Positions 52,033 through 61,081 of a stretch of 64,000 bases of DNA are shown in pieces. Under the pieces are notes generated by a model, which made no database searches, was not told the origin of the DNA, and saw only the letters and a program-made list of their open reading frames with translations. A program made the translations under genes and the position numbers. Origin of the DNA: Luteimonas viscosa (GTDB taxonomy: Bacteria; Pseudomonadota; Gammaproteobacteria; Xanthomonadales; Xanthomonadaceae); assembly GCF_008244685.1 (NCBI RefSeq), contig NZ_VTFT01000001.1, positions 1,901,248-1,965,247 of the forward strand. Reading direction: 5' to 3'. The number at the start of each line of letters is the position of its first letter. Within the stretch, counting starts at the first letter, position 1.

Positions 52033-52821
52033 GTGGAAACCGTCTCGCTCGCGTCGATGGCCGGGGTCGACCTGTTCGGCATGCTCGCCACCGTGCTCTG
52101 GTACGCGCTGCGCATCGGCGCCGCGCTGCAGGTGCTGCCGGTGATCGGCGGCCGCGGCATCCCGGCGCGGGCGCGGCTGATCACCACGCTGGCGCTCTCG
52201 GCGGCGTTGTCGACGGTACTGCCGCCGCCACCGCCGATGGGGGTGGACGCGGCCACCGCGCTCGGCGTGCTGCGCGAGTTCACCGTGGGCGTGGCGATCG
52301 GCCTGATGCTGCGGCTGGCGTTCGAGGCCGGGCAGCTGGCGGGCGAATTCGTCAGCCAGGGCATGGGCCTGTCGTTCGCGACCATGGCCGATCCGCTCAG
52401 CGGCGCCTCGTCGCCGGTACTGTCGCAGTGGTTCTACCTGGCGTTCGCGCTGCTGTTCTTCACCGTCGACGGCCACCTGGCCCTGGTCGGCCTGCTGGCC
52501 GACAGCTACGGCGGGCTGCCGATCGGCGCCGCGCTGCCGGACGTGCAGGCGCTGCTGTCGGCGGTGCCGGCGTTCTTCGGTGCCTGCCTGCGCGCCGGCG
52601 CGCTGCTGGCGCTGCCGGTGATGATGGCGCTGCTGGCGGTCAACATCGCCTTCGGCGTGCTCGCCCGCGCCGCCTCGCAGCTCAACCCGATGGCGATCGG
52701 CCTGCCGGTATCGCTGCTGGTCGGCCTGCTGCTGCTGATGCTGCTGATGCGCGAGCTGGAATCGCCGGTGCGGCAGCTGTTCGAAGACGCATTCGCCGCC
52801 GCGCGCGCACTCACGGGCTGA
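52033..52821 (+). CDS. fliR: flagellar export gate protein FliR
   Basis: A 262-residue protein with about six membrane helices; with FliP and FliQ it forms the export channel. Markers are RIGAALQVLPVIGGRGIPAR, GVAIGLMLRLAFEAGQLAGE and NPMAIGLPVSLLVGLLLL. The start is a GTG at 52033. flhB follows by 4 bp. Confidence 0.94.
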   Translation: METVSLASMAGVDLFGMLATVLWYALRIGAALQVLPVIGGRGIPARARLITTLALSAALSTVLPPPPPMGVDAATALGVLREFTVGVAIGLMLRLAFEAGQLAGEFVSQGMGLSFATMADPLSGASSPVLSQWFYLAFALLFFTVDGHLALVGLLADSYGGLPIGAALPDVQALLSAVPAFFGACLRAGALLALPVMMALLAVNIAFGVLARAASQLNPMAIGLPVSLLVGLLLLMLLMRELESPVRQLFEDAFAAARALTG

Positions 52822-52825
52822 GGCG

Positions 52826-53998
52826 ATGAGCGAGGAAACCCAGAAGGAGGACCGCACCGAACAGCCGACCGAGAAACGGCTGCGCGATGCGCGCGAGAAG
52901 GGCCAGGTGCCGCGTTCGCGCGAACTGGCCAACGTCGCCGTGCTCGGCTGCGCGGTGCTGGCGCTGAAGGCGACCAGCGGCAGCATCGGCGCCGCCTCGC
53001 GCGACTGGATGCGCGGCGCGCTGACCATCGACCCGGCCCTGCTCGACGCCCCCGACCGGCTGCTGCCGCACGCGGCGTCGCTGTTCGCCGGGCTGGTGTT
53101 GCCGCTGCTGCCGCTGGTGTTCGCCGCGCTGCTGGCCTGCGCGCTGGCGCCGTTGGCGATGGGCGGCATCCGCTTCGCCGGCAAGTCGCTGCAGCCGGAC
53201 TTCTCGCGGCTGAGCCCGATGAAGGGCCTGGCGCGCCTGTACGGCGCCGAGAGCCTGGCCGAACTGCTGCGCTCGCTGCTGCGCGTGGGGCTGATCGGCG
53301 GGGTCGGGGCGTGGGTGGTGTGGCGGGCGTTCTCGACCCTGCTGTCGATGCCGCAGGCCTCGCTCGAGGCCGCGGTGGCCGGCGGCGTGGACCTCGCGCT
53401 GACCGCGCTGCTGGCGATGGTCGGCTCGCTGGCGCTGCTGGCGGCGATCGACGTGCCCTGGCAGCACCACCAGCACCGCAGCAAGCTGAAGATGACCAAG
53501 CAGGAACTGCGCGACGAGGCCAAGGAGGCCGAGGGCAACCCCGAGCTCAAGGCGCGGGTGCGCCAGGTGCAGCGGCAGATGTCGCAGCGGCGGATGATGG
53601 AGGCGGTGCCCGGCGCCGACGTGGTGGTGATGAACCCGACCCACTACGCGGTGGCGATGAAGTACCAGCCCGGCATGCGCGCGCCGACCGTGGTGGCCAA
53701 GGGCGTCGACGAGATGGCGCTGGCGATCCGCGCGCTGGCGCAGAAGCACCGGATCGCGATCGTCGAGGCGCCGCCGCTGGCACGCGCCTTGTATAGGCAG
53801 TCGCAGGTCGACCAGGAAATCCCGGTGAAACTGTACGCCGCCGTCGCGCAGGTGCTGTCCTACGTGTACCAGCTTCGCGCCTGGGTGCCGGGACGCGGGC
53901 CGATGCCGGCGATGGCCGAGGTCGACGTCGGCGCCGACGGCGCGCCCGACCCGGTCGATGCCGCTTCCGTCGACGGCGACGGAAGCCCGGCGCGATGA
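52826..53998 (+). CDS. flhB: flagellar export switch protein FlhB
   Basis: A 390-residue export-gate protein with four membrane helices and a cytoplasmic domain that cuts itself at NPTH (270-273, in VVMNPTHYAVAMKY) to change substrate class after FliK contact. It starts EETQKEDRTEQPTEKRLRDA. The C-terminal tail after about residue 355 is an unusual Asp/Ala-rich extension. It overlaps flhA by 4 bp. Confidence 0.95.
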   Translation: MSEETQKEDRTEQPTEKRLRDAREKGQVPRSRELANVAVLGCAVLALKATSGSIGAASRDWMRGALTIDPALLDAPDRLLPHAASLFAGLVLPLLPLVFAALLACALAPLAMGGIRFAGKSLQPDFSRLSPMKGLARLYGAESLAELLRSLLRVGLIGGVGAWVVWRAFSTLLSMPQASLEAAVAGGVDLALTALLAMVGSLALLAAIDVPWQHHQHRSKLKMTKQELRDEAKEAEGNPELKARVRQVQRQMSQRRMMEAVPGADVVVMNPTHYAVAMKYQPGMRAPTVVAKGVDEMALAIRALAQKHRIAIVEAPPLARALYRQSQVDQEIPVKLYAAVAQVLSYVYQLRAWVPGRGPMPAMAEVDVGADGAPDPVDAASVDGDGSPAR

Positions 53999-56070
53999 GC
54001 GCCGCCAGCCCCGGCCGCGGCGCCGGGATCCTCGCCAGCCTGCGCAGCGGCGCCGCGGCGCCGATCGTGGTGATCGCGCTGCTGGCGATGGTGATCGTGC
54101 CGCTGGCGCCGATCGTGCTCGACGCCCTGTTCACCATCAACATCGCGCTGTCGCTGGTGGTGATGCTGGCGGTGGTGTACGTGCGCCGGCCGCTGGAATT
54201 CTCGATCTTCCCCAGCGTGCTGCTGATGGTCACGCTGCTGCGGCTGGCGCTCAACGTCGCCTCCACCCGCGTGGTGCTGCTGCACGGCCACCAGGGCGAG
54301 GCCGCCGCCGGCCATGTCATCGAATCGTTCGGGCAGTTCGTGATCGGCGGCAGCTACGCGGTCGGCATCGTGGTGTTCGCGATCCTGACCATCGTCAACT
54401 TCGTGGTGGTCACCAAGGGCGCCGGGCGCATCTCCGAGGTCTCGGCGCGCTTCATCCTCGACGCCCTGCCCGGCAAGCAGATGGCGATCGACGCCGACCT
54501 CAACGCCGGCCTGCTCAGCCGCGAGGACGCCAAGGCCCGGCGCCAGGAAGTGCGCGAGGAAGCCGACTTCTACGGCTCGATGGACGGCGCCAGCAAGTTC
54601 GTCCGCGGCGACGCCATCGCCGGCATCCTGATCCTGGCGATCAACCTGGTGGGCGGCATCCTGATCGGGATGCTGTCGCACGAGATGAGCTTCGGCGACG
54701 CCGCCCAGACCTACACCATGCTCGCGATCGGCGACGGCCTGGTGGCGCAGCTGCCGGCGCTGCTGATCGCGGTCGCCACCGCGATGCTGGTCACGCGCTC
54801 GACCGGCGAGCAGGAGATGGGCGAGACGGTGTCGAAGCAGGTCTTCGGCCACCAGCGCGCGCTGACCGTGTCCGCGGTGCTGATGGGCCTGATCGGCATC
54901 GTGCCGGGCATGCCGAACGTGCCGTTCCTGCTGCTGTCGGGCATCCTGGGCTGGGCGGCGTGGAAGCTGCGCAAGGGCGCGGCGGACGCGGCGGCCCCCG
55001 AGGCCGGAACGGCGGGCGCCGACGCCCCCGCGGCGCCGGCGGCCGAGCTCAGCTGGGACGAGATCCGCCCGGTGGAACCGCTGGCGCTGGAGGTCGGCTA
55101 CCGCCTGATCGCGCTGGTCGACCAGGCCCAGGGCGGACAGCTGCTGGCGCGGCTCAAGGGCGTGCGCCGCAAGCTCACCCAGGACCTGGGCTTCCTGATC
55201 CCGGCGGTGCACGTGCGCGACAACCTCGAACTCGCGCCGGGACAATACCGGCTGCTGGTGCACGGGGTGCCGGTCGCCACCGGCGAGCTGGTGCCCGATC
55301 GCGAACTCGCGCTCGATCCGGGCCGGGTGTTCGGCCCGCTCGACGGCATCCCGGGCAAGGATCCCGCCTTCGGCCTGGACGCGGTCTGGATCGTGCCGAG
55401 CCAGCGCGCGCATGCCGAATCGCTGGGCTACACCGTGGTCGACGCGGCCACGGTCGCGGCCACCCACCTCTCGCACGTGGTGCGCGAACGGGCGGCCGAC
55501 CTGCTCGGCCACGACGAGGTGCAGCAGTTGCTGACCGCGCTCGGCCGCAGCGTGCCCAAGCTGGTCGAGGACCTGGTGCCGAAGCTGCTGCCGCTGTCGG
55601 TGGTGGTCAAGGTGCTGCAGTCGCTGCTGGCCGACCGGGTGCCGGTGCGGCAGATGCGCCAGATCGTGGAAACCCTGCTCGAGCATGGCGCCCAAACCCA
55701 GGATCCGGCCGCGCTCACGGCGGCGGTGCGCATCGCGCTGGGCCGCTTCATCGTGCAGGAACTCAACGGGATGGCGCCGGAGCTGCCGGTCTACACCCTG
55801 GCGCCGGCGCTCGAACGCGTGCTGCAGGACTCGGCCACCGGCCAGGGCGCCGCACTGGAACCGGGACTGGCCGAGCGCCTGCACCAGAACCTCGGCGACT
55901 GCGTCACCCGCCAGGAGAGCCGCGGCGAGCCCGCGGTGCTGCTGGTGCCCGGCAGCGTGCGCGCCTCGGTCGCGCGCCTGGTCCGCCACAGCGTGCCGTC
56001 GCTCGCGGTCCTGGCCTATGCCGAGGTGCCGGAAGACAAGCGCCTGCGCCTGGTGGGCGCCGTAGGCTGA
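53995..56070 (+). CDS. flhA: flagellar export gate protein FlhA
   Basis: A 691-residue protein. Eight membrane helices fill residues 15-330, with the FHIPEP-type loop region RFILDALPGKQMAIDADLNA (about 150-169). The cytoplasmic domain (about 345-691) forms the docking ring for chaperones and substrates. Last gene of the fliL-flhA operon; a REP array follows. Confidence 0.96.
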   Translation: MSAASPGRGAGILASLRSGAAAPIVVIALLAMVIVPLAPIVLDALFTINIALSLVVMLAVVYVRRPLEFSIFPSVLLMVTLLRLALNVASTRVVLLHGHQGEAAAGHVIESFGQFVIGGSYAVGIVVFAILTIVNFVVVTKGAGRISEVSARFILDALPGKQMAIDADLNAGLLSREDAKARRQEVREEADFYGSMDGASKFVRGDAIAGILILAINLVGGILIGMLSHEMSFGDAAQTYTMLAIGDGLVAQLPALLIAVATAMLVTRSTGEQEMGETVSKQVFGHQRALTVSAVLMGLIGIVPGMPNVPFLLLSGILGWAAWKLRKGAADAAAPEAGTAGADAPAAPAAELSWDEIRPVEPLALEVGYRLIALVDQAQGGQLLARLKGVRRKLTQDLGFLIPAVHVRDNLELAPGQYRLLVHGVPVATGELVPDRELALDPGRVFGPLDGIPGKDPAFGLDAVWIVPSQRAHAESLGYTVVDAATVAATHLSHVVRERAADLLGHDEVQQLLTALGRSVPKLVEDLVPKLLPLSVVVKVLQSLLADRVPVRQMRQIVETLLEHGAQTQDPAALTAAVRIALGRFIVQELNGMAPELPVYTLAPALERVLQDSATGQGAALEPGLAERLHQNLGDCVTRQESRGEPAVLLVPGSVRASVARLVRHSVPSLAVLAYAEVPEDKRLRLVGAVG

Positions 56071-56092
56071 CACGCCCCCCGTCCCGCAACGC

Positions 56093-56357
56093 GTCGCCCG
56101 GGCAAGCGAAGCGCACCCGGGAGGATCTCCTCCTCCATCGGGCCTCGCCTCCCGGCAACCCGGATGCGGCCTGCGGCCTTATCCGGGCTACGCGGTTCCG
56201 CCGCACCCACGTAGCCCCGGTAAGCGAAGCGCACCCGGGGCGGATCTCCTCCTCCATGGGGCCTCGCTTCCCGGCAACCCGGATGCGGCCTGCGGCCTTA
56301 TCCGGGCTACGCGGTTCCGCCGTACCGCGTAGCCCGGGTAAGCAAAGCGCACCCGGG
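56093..56357. repeat. 118-bp tandem REP array between flhA and flhF
   Basis: Forward REP copies begin at 56093, 56211 and 56329, exactly 118 bp apart, with reverse GGCCTTATCCGGGCTACG copies at 56159-56191 and 56277-56309 between them. A linker with GGATCTCCTCCTCCAT sits in each unit. The 432-bp gap 56071-56502 holds only this array and the flhF promoter. Confidence 0.93.
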
Positions 56358-56439
56358 GTGGATCTGGCCGCGCGTCGGCGTCCCGACAGGCACGCCCGGT
56401 CCCGGGCGCCAAGCTTCCGACGCGCCCGCCCGGGAGTTC

Positions 56440-56455
56440 AGGCCCGGGTCTTGCA
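56440..56455 (+). promoter_or_regulatory. sigma-54 promoter of flhF
   Basis: AGGCCCGGGTCTTGCA has GG (56441-56442) and GC (56453-56454) ten bases apart, with TTGCA at -12; the -24 box has C for A. The predicted start is about 37 bp before flhF. Confidence 0.65.
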
Positions 56456-56502
56456 GGAAGGGGGCAGGCACCTGCCGCCACCACCCGACCCGGGCCAACA
56501 CC

Positions 56503-58371
56503 ATGCGAATCAAGCGTTTCACCGCTCCCGACATGCGCACCGCCCTGCGCATGGTCCGCGACGAACAGGGAGCCGATGCGGTGATCCTGTCCACCCGCGC
56601 CAGCGCCGACGGCGCCGGCATCGAGGTGGTCGCCGCCACCGACTACGACGAGGCCCTCGTGGCCCAGGCGCTGCGCGCGGCCGCGCCCGCGAGCGGCGCG
56701 CCTGCCCGTCCCCAGGCGGCTGCCGCGCCGCCGCGTGCCGCCGCCTCCGCATCTCCGGCCCCCGCTGCCGGCGACGGCGCGACCCGCGACAGCCTGATCT
56801 CGCGCGCCCGCGCCGTGTTCCGGATCGGCGATGCGCCGACCCTGGCCGAACTGACCGGTGGCGCCCCCGAAGCGGCACCGGGCGCTGCACCCGCCGCTGC
56901 CCATGCGCCCGCCCCCGCGCGATCCGTCGCCGCGCCGGCATCGGCCAGGCCGCCCGCCGCGACGATGCCGCCTGCGCCGACCGCGCCCGCCACGACGGCA
57001 CGGCCGCCGGTCCCCGCGACCCCCACCCCGGCGCCGGCCGCGACATCGCCTGCCGCCATCCCGCCAGCGGCGGTCCCGAGCCGCTTCGAGGCGATGATGG
57101 CCGCACTCGACGCCGCGCCGATGCCCGCGCCCCGTGCCGAAGCAACTTCAATCCCGTCCGCCGCCGCGGATTTCGAACCTGCCGCGCCTGCCTTCCTCGC
57201 GCCGCGCGCCCCGATCGCCGAAGCCACCCCCGCCGCGCGCCCCGCCCGCGAGGACGAGGCGGAGGACTTCGGCCCGCTGATGCCGGACTTCCCGATGCCG
57301 CTGCGCCCGGAGCCGGTGACGGACGCCGCCGCCAGCGCGCCGCGCGAATCCATCGCCGCGCAACTCCCGGACGCAACGCGTCCGCCGGCCGAGAACACCG
57401 ACGGCGAACGCACCCGCGACGCCATCGCGCCGCGCGCCCTGCAGGCCGTCGTCAGCCCCGAGCTCGACCCCGCCATCGTGTCGATGCGCGAGGAGATGGC
57501 GCGGATGCGGCAGATGATGGAAACGCAGATGGAGCAGCTCTCGCTCGAGCGCCTGCGCGGCTCGCCCGCGCGCGCGGCCGTGCTCGAAGCGCTCGCCGGC
57601 TACGGCTGCGACGAATCGCTGGCGCGCGAAGTGGCCGCGCAGATCGACCCGCGGCTGCCGGTGGATGCGATCCACGGGCCGATGTTCGAAACCCTGGCGC
57701 GGATGATCACCGTCACCCGCAGCGAACCGCTGGAAGACGGCGGCGTGATCGCCCTGGTCGGCCCGACCGGCGCCGGCAAGACGACGACGGCGGCCAAGCT
57801 CGCCGCGCGCTTCGCCGCCCGCCATCGCGCCCGCGACGTCGCCCTGGTCACCACCGACTGCGAGCGCGCCGGCGCCCGCGAACAGTTGCAGGCCCATGGC
57901 CGCCGCCTCGGCATCACCGTGTGCGAGGCCGAAGGGCCCGAACGCCTCCAGGACACGCTGGCGCAGCTGGTCGACTACCCGTTGGTGCTGGTCGACACCA
58001 CCGGCCACGCGCCGCGCGACCGCGCCGTGTTCAGCCAGATCCTGTGGCTGCGTGCCGCGCGCAAGGTGCGCAGCCTGCTGGTGCTGCCCGCCAATGCCCA
58101 CCCCTACGACCTCGGCGAGGTGATCCGCCGCTACCGCCCGGCCAAGCCGGAAGGCGTGGTGCTGACCAAGCTCGACGAAACCGGGCGCCTCGGCTCGGCG
58201 CTCTCGGTCCTGGCCCGCCATGGCCTGGGACTTGCCTACACCACCCAGGGCCAGCAGGTGCCGTCGGACCTCGACGCCGCCGATGCCACCCGCCTCGTCC
58301 AGTCACTGGAGAAAACCCGCCGTGCTGCCGATAACCCCCTCGCCACCGAGGATCGCCATGCAGTCGCCTGA
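56503..58371 (+). CDS. flhF: polar flagellum placement GTPase FlhF
   Basis: A 622-residue SRP-type GTPase that marks the pole for flagellar assembly. The N-terminus (1-60) is MRIKRFTAPDMRTALRMVRD with DAVILSTR. A very long Ala/Pro-rich linker (about 65-320) follows. The NG domain has helices at about 325-410 and the P-loop GPTGAGKTT (420-428), TTDCERAGAREQL, VDTTGHAPRD and TKLDETGRLGSAL. FlhF is usually 370-500 residues; the excess is in the linker. It overlaps flhG by 14 bp. Confidence 0.94.
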   Translation: MRIKRFTAPDMRTALRMVRDEQGADAVILSTRASADGAGIEVVAATDYDEALVAQALRAAAPASGAPARPQAAAAPPRAAASASPAPAAGDGATRDSLISRARAVFRIGDAPTLAELTGGAPEAAPGAAPAAAHAPAPARSVAAPASARPPAATMPPAPTAPATTARPPVPATPTPAPAATSPAAIPPAAVPSRFEAMMAALDAAPMPAPRAEATSIPSAAADFEPAAPAFLAPRAPIAEATPAARPAREDEAEDFGPLMPDFPMPLRPEPVTDAAASAPRESIAAQLPDATRPPAENTDGERTRDAIAPRALQAVVSPELDPAIVSMREEMARMRQMMETQMEQLSLERLRGSPARAAVLEALAGYGCDESLAREVAAQIDPRLPVDAIHGPMFETLARMITVTRSEPLEDGGVIALVGPTGAGKTTTAAKLAARFAARHRARDVALVTTDCERAGAREQLQAHGRRLGITVCEAEGPERLQDTLAQLVDYPLVLVDTTGHAPRDRAVFSQILWLRAARKVRSLLVLPANAHPYDLGEVIRRYRPAKPEGVVLTKLDETGRLGSALSVLARHGLGLAYTTQGQQVPSDLDAADATRLVQSLEKTRRAADNPLATEDRHAVA

Positions 58372-59251
58372 CCCCCACCTGCCCCACGCCCTGTCCAGCG
58401 GCCCGGAAGGCGCCGACGCGCCCGCGGGCCCGGTCCGGGTGATCGCCGTCGCCAGTGGCAAGGGCGGCGTCGGCAAGACCTCGGTCTCGGTCAACCTCGC
58501 CACCGCCCTGGTCAACGCCGGCCAGCGCACGCTGCTGCTGGACACCGACCTGGGCCTGGCCAACGTCGACGTGATGCTGGGCCTGACGCCCACCTTCACC
58601 CTGGCCGACGTGTTCGCCGACCGCTGCGAGCTGCGCGACACGGTGATCGAATGCCCCAACGGGCTGATGATCGTCCCCGCCGCGTCGGGCAAGCGCCACA
58701 TGACCGAACTCCAGCCCAGCCAGCACGTGGGCCTGGTGCATGCGTTCTCCGAACTCGACCTGGACCTGGACGTGATGGTGGTCGACAACGCCGCCGGCAT
58801 CGCCGACGGCGTGCTGACCTTCTGCCAGGCCGCGCAGGACGTGATCGTGGTGGTCTGCGACGAGCCGGCCTCGGTCACCGACGCCTACGCCCTGATCAAG
58901 GTGCTCAGCCGCGAGCGCGGCGTCAGCCGGGTGCAGGTGCTGGCCAACCAGGTGCAGGACCATCGCGAAGGCAAGCAGCTGTTCGAGAAGCTCGAGCGCG
59001 TCAGCGCGCGCTTCCTCGACGTCACCCTCAACTACCTCGGCGCGATCCCGCGCGACGAATGGCTGCGTCGCGCGGTGCAGCGCCAGGAAGCGGTGGTCGA
59101 CGTGTTCCCGTCGGCGCCCTCTTCGGTCGCGTTCCGCGACATCGCCCGGCGTTCGCGCCAGTGGCAGTCGCCCAGCGGCGCGCGCGGACACGTCGAGTTC
59201 TTCCTCGAACGCCTGGTCGCCCCGGCGGCGACGCGGGGGGCCGCGGCATGA
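58358..59251 (+). CDS. flhG: flagellar number regulator FlhG (FleN)
   Basis: A 297-residue MinD-like ATPase that limits flagella to one or few per pole by opposing FlhF and FleQ. The deviant Walker A is SGKGGVGKTSVS (33-44), then LLLDTDLGLANVDVMLGL and DVMVVDNAAGIADGVL. The ATG 58358 overlaps flhF by 14 bp; a longer in-frame ORF from 58220 is not likely. It overlaps fliA by 4 bp. Confidence 0.94.
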   Translation: MQSPDPHLPHALSSGPEGADAPAGPVRVIAVASGKGGVGKTSVSVNLATALVNAGQRTLLLDTDLGLANVDVMLGLTPTFTLADVFADRCELRDTVIECPNGLMIVPAASGKRHMTELQPSQHVGLVHAFSELDLDLDVMVVDNAAGIADGVLTFCQAAQDVIVVVCDEPASVTDAYALIKVLSRERGVSRVQVLANQVQDHREGKQLFEKLERVSARFLDVTLNYLGAIPRDEWLRRAVQRQEAVVDVFPSAPSSVAFRDIARRSRQWQSPSGARGHVEFFLERLVAPAATRGAAA

Positions 59252-60015
59252 ACGCCACCGCCACCGCGCAGTACCGCGCCAACCAGCAGGGCAGCGCCGC
59301 CGAAGTCGTCGAGAAGCACGGCGAACTGGTGCGACGCATCGCCCACCACCTCGCCGCGCGCCTGCCGGCGAGCGTGGAGATCGACGACCTGATCCAGGCC
59401 GGCATGCTCGGCCTGATCGACGCCGCGCGCAATTTCCAGTCCGACCAGGGCGCGGCGTTCGAGACCTACGCCTCGATCCGCATCCGCGGCGCGATGATCG
59501 ACGAGATCCGCCGCGGCGACTGGGTGCCGCGCTCGGTCCACCGGCGCTACCGCGACATCGTCGCCGCCACCCGCGCGATCGAGCAGAGCACCGGCCAGGC
59601 CGCCACCGCGCAGCAGGTCGCCGCCGCGCTGGGCGTGTCGCTGGACGAATACCACGGCATGGTCGAGAACGCCGCGCGCGGGCAGCTGGTGAGCCTGGAC
59701 GCGCACATGGACGAACACGATGGCGAGCCGCGGCTGGCCCGCCACGCCAGCGCCACGCCCGAACGCGAGTTCGAGCAGGGCGCGTTCCGCGACGCGCTGG
59801 CCGAAGCCATCGACGGCCTACCCGAACGCGAGCGCCTGGTGCTGTCGCTGTACTACGAACAGGAACTCAACCTGCGCGAGATCGGCGCGGTGCTCGGCGT
59901 CAGCGAATCGCGCGCCTGCCAGATCCATGGCCAGGCCGCGGTGCGGCTGCGCGCGCGGCTCGCCGACTGGCGCCGCGACGGCGGCGACGAAGACGACGAC
60001 GACTACCTGCCCTGA
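59248..60015 (+). CDS. fliA: flagellar sigma-28 factor FliA
   Basis: A 255-residue sigma factor for late genes such as fliC and flgM. Region 2 has [20 protein letters not shown] and [20 protein letters not shown]; region 4 has [20 protein letters not shown] and [16 protein letters not shown]. FlgM is its inhibitor. The C-terminus is an acidic tail ([11 protein letters not shown]). It overlaps flhG by 4 bp. Confidence 0.95.
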   Translation: MNATATAQYRANQQGSAAEVVEKHGELVRRIAHHLAARLPASVEIDDLIQAGMLGLIDAARNFQSDQGAAFETYASIRIRGAMIDEIRRGDWVPRSVHRRYRDIVAATRAIEQSTGQAATAQQVAAALGVSLDEYHGMVENAARGQLVSLDAHMDEHDGEPRLARHASATPEREFEQGAFRDALAEAIDGLPERERLVLSLYYEQELNLREIGAVLGVSESRACQIHGQAAVRLRARLADWRRDGGDEDDDDYLP

Positions 60016-60061
60016 GCGCAGCGACGCGCAACCACACACACGCAACCCGAAAGAGGTCCGC

Positions 60062-60454
60062 ATGGACAAGAACATCCGCATCCTGATCGTCGACGACTTC
60101 TCGACCATGCGTCGCATCGTCAAGAACCTGCTCAACGACCTGGGCTTCTTCAACACCACCGAGGCCGACGACGGCAGCACCGCCCTGATCGAGCTGCGCA
60201 AGGGTCCGTTCGACCTGGTGATCACCGACTGGAACATGCCCGGCATGCCCGGCATCGACCTGCTCAAGGCGATCCGCGCCGACGCCGCGCTGGCGAAGAC
60301 GCCGGTGCTGCTGGTGACCGCCGAGGCCAAGCGCGAGCAGATCATCGAGGCCGCGCAGGCGGGCGTGAACGGCTACGTGATCAAGCCGTTCACCGCCGCC
60401 ACCCTCGGCGACAAGCTCGGCAAGGTGTTCGAGCGCCTCGGGGCCGCGGCGTGA
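60062..60454 (+). CDS. cheY: chemotaxis response regulator CheY
   Basis: A 130-residue single receiver that, once phosphorylated, binds FliM and changes motor rotation. The acidic pocket is DD (11-12), the phospho-acceptor is Asp56 in [13 protein letters not shown], Thr in LLVTAEAK and Lys in YVIKPFT complete the site. AGAGG lies 6 bp before ATG 60062. It overlaps cheZ by 4 bp. Confidence 0.96.
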   Translation: MDKNIRILIVDDFSTMRRIVKNLLNDLGFFNTTEADDGSTALIELRKGPFDLVITDWNMPGMPGIDLLKAIRADAALAKTPVLLVTAEAKREQIIEAAQAGVNGYVIKPFTAATLGDKLGKVFERLGAAA

Positions 60455-61077
60455 GCGCGGCGCCCGCCGCCATCGCGCCGGGCGCCGGTGCGATCGATGA
60501 GCGCGCCGCGCTGATCGAGTGCCTGCATGCCGCGCTCGCGGCGCTCGAGGACCAGGACGACCAGGCCTGGCGCAGCAACGTCGACGAGCTCATCCAGTGG
60601 CGCACGCAGCCGCTGGTGCAGGGGCTGGTCAAGCTCGCGCGCGAGCTCGAGCAGGCGCTCGGCACCGGCACCGGCGGCGGTTCGCTGCCCGAGGCCTGCC
60701 TGCGCCTGGAGCACGTGGTCAAGGTCAGCGAGGAGGCCAGCCACCACACCCTGGACCTGATCCAGGAGTGCCGGATCCTGCTCGGCACCCTGCCCACCAC
60801 CGATGCCGATGCCGAAGCGGCCACGGTTTCGGCGGTGCGCGCGCGGCTGTCCGAGATGACCGCGGCCCAGGGCTACCAGGACCTCACCGGACAGATCATC
60901 CGCCGCGTGGTGGAGCTGGTGCGTACCGTGCACGAAGGCCTGGGCGAATACGCGCCGGGCGCCGACCGCCCGCTGCAGCTCTCCAGCCACGGCTACGGCC
61001 CCTCGATCCAGGGGCTGGACGCGCCGGCCGCGACCCAGGACGACGCCAACCACCTGCTCTCGTCGCTGGGCCTGTAG
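60451..61077 (+). CDS. cheZ: CheY-P phosphatase CheZ
   Basis: A 208-residue helical dimer that ends the CheY signal. The active region is [12 protein letters not shown] with Asp144 and Gln148, matching the catalytic Asp/Gln of enteric CheZ. The C-terminal CheY-binding helix is [12 protein letters not shown]. The start is a GTG at 60451 overlapping the cheY stop (GTGA). Confidence 0.94.
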   Translation: MSAAPAAIAPGAGAIDERAALIECLHAALAALEDQDDQAWRSNVDELIQWRTQPLVQGLVKLARELEQALGTGTGGGSLPEACLRLEHVVKVSEEASHHTLDLIQECRILLGTLPTTDADAEAATVSAVRARLSEMTAAQGYQDLTGQIIRRVVELVRTVHEGLGEYAPGADRPLQLSSHGYGPSIQGLDAPAATQDDANHLLSSLGL

Positions 61078-61081
61078 GGTC

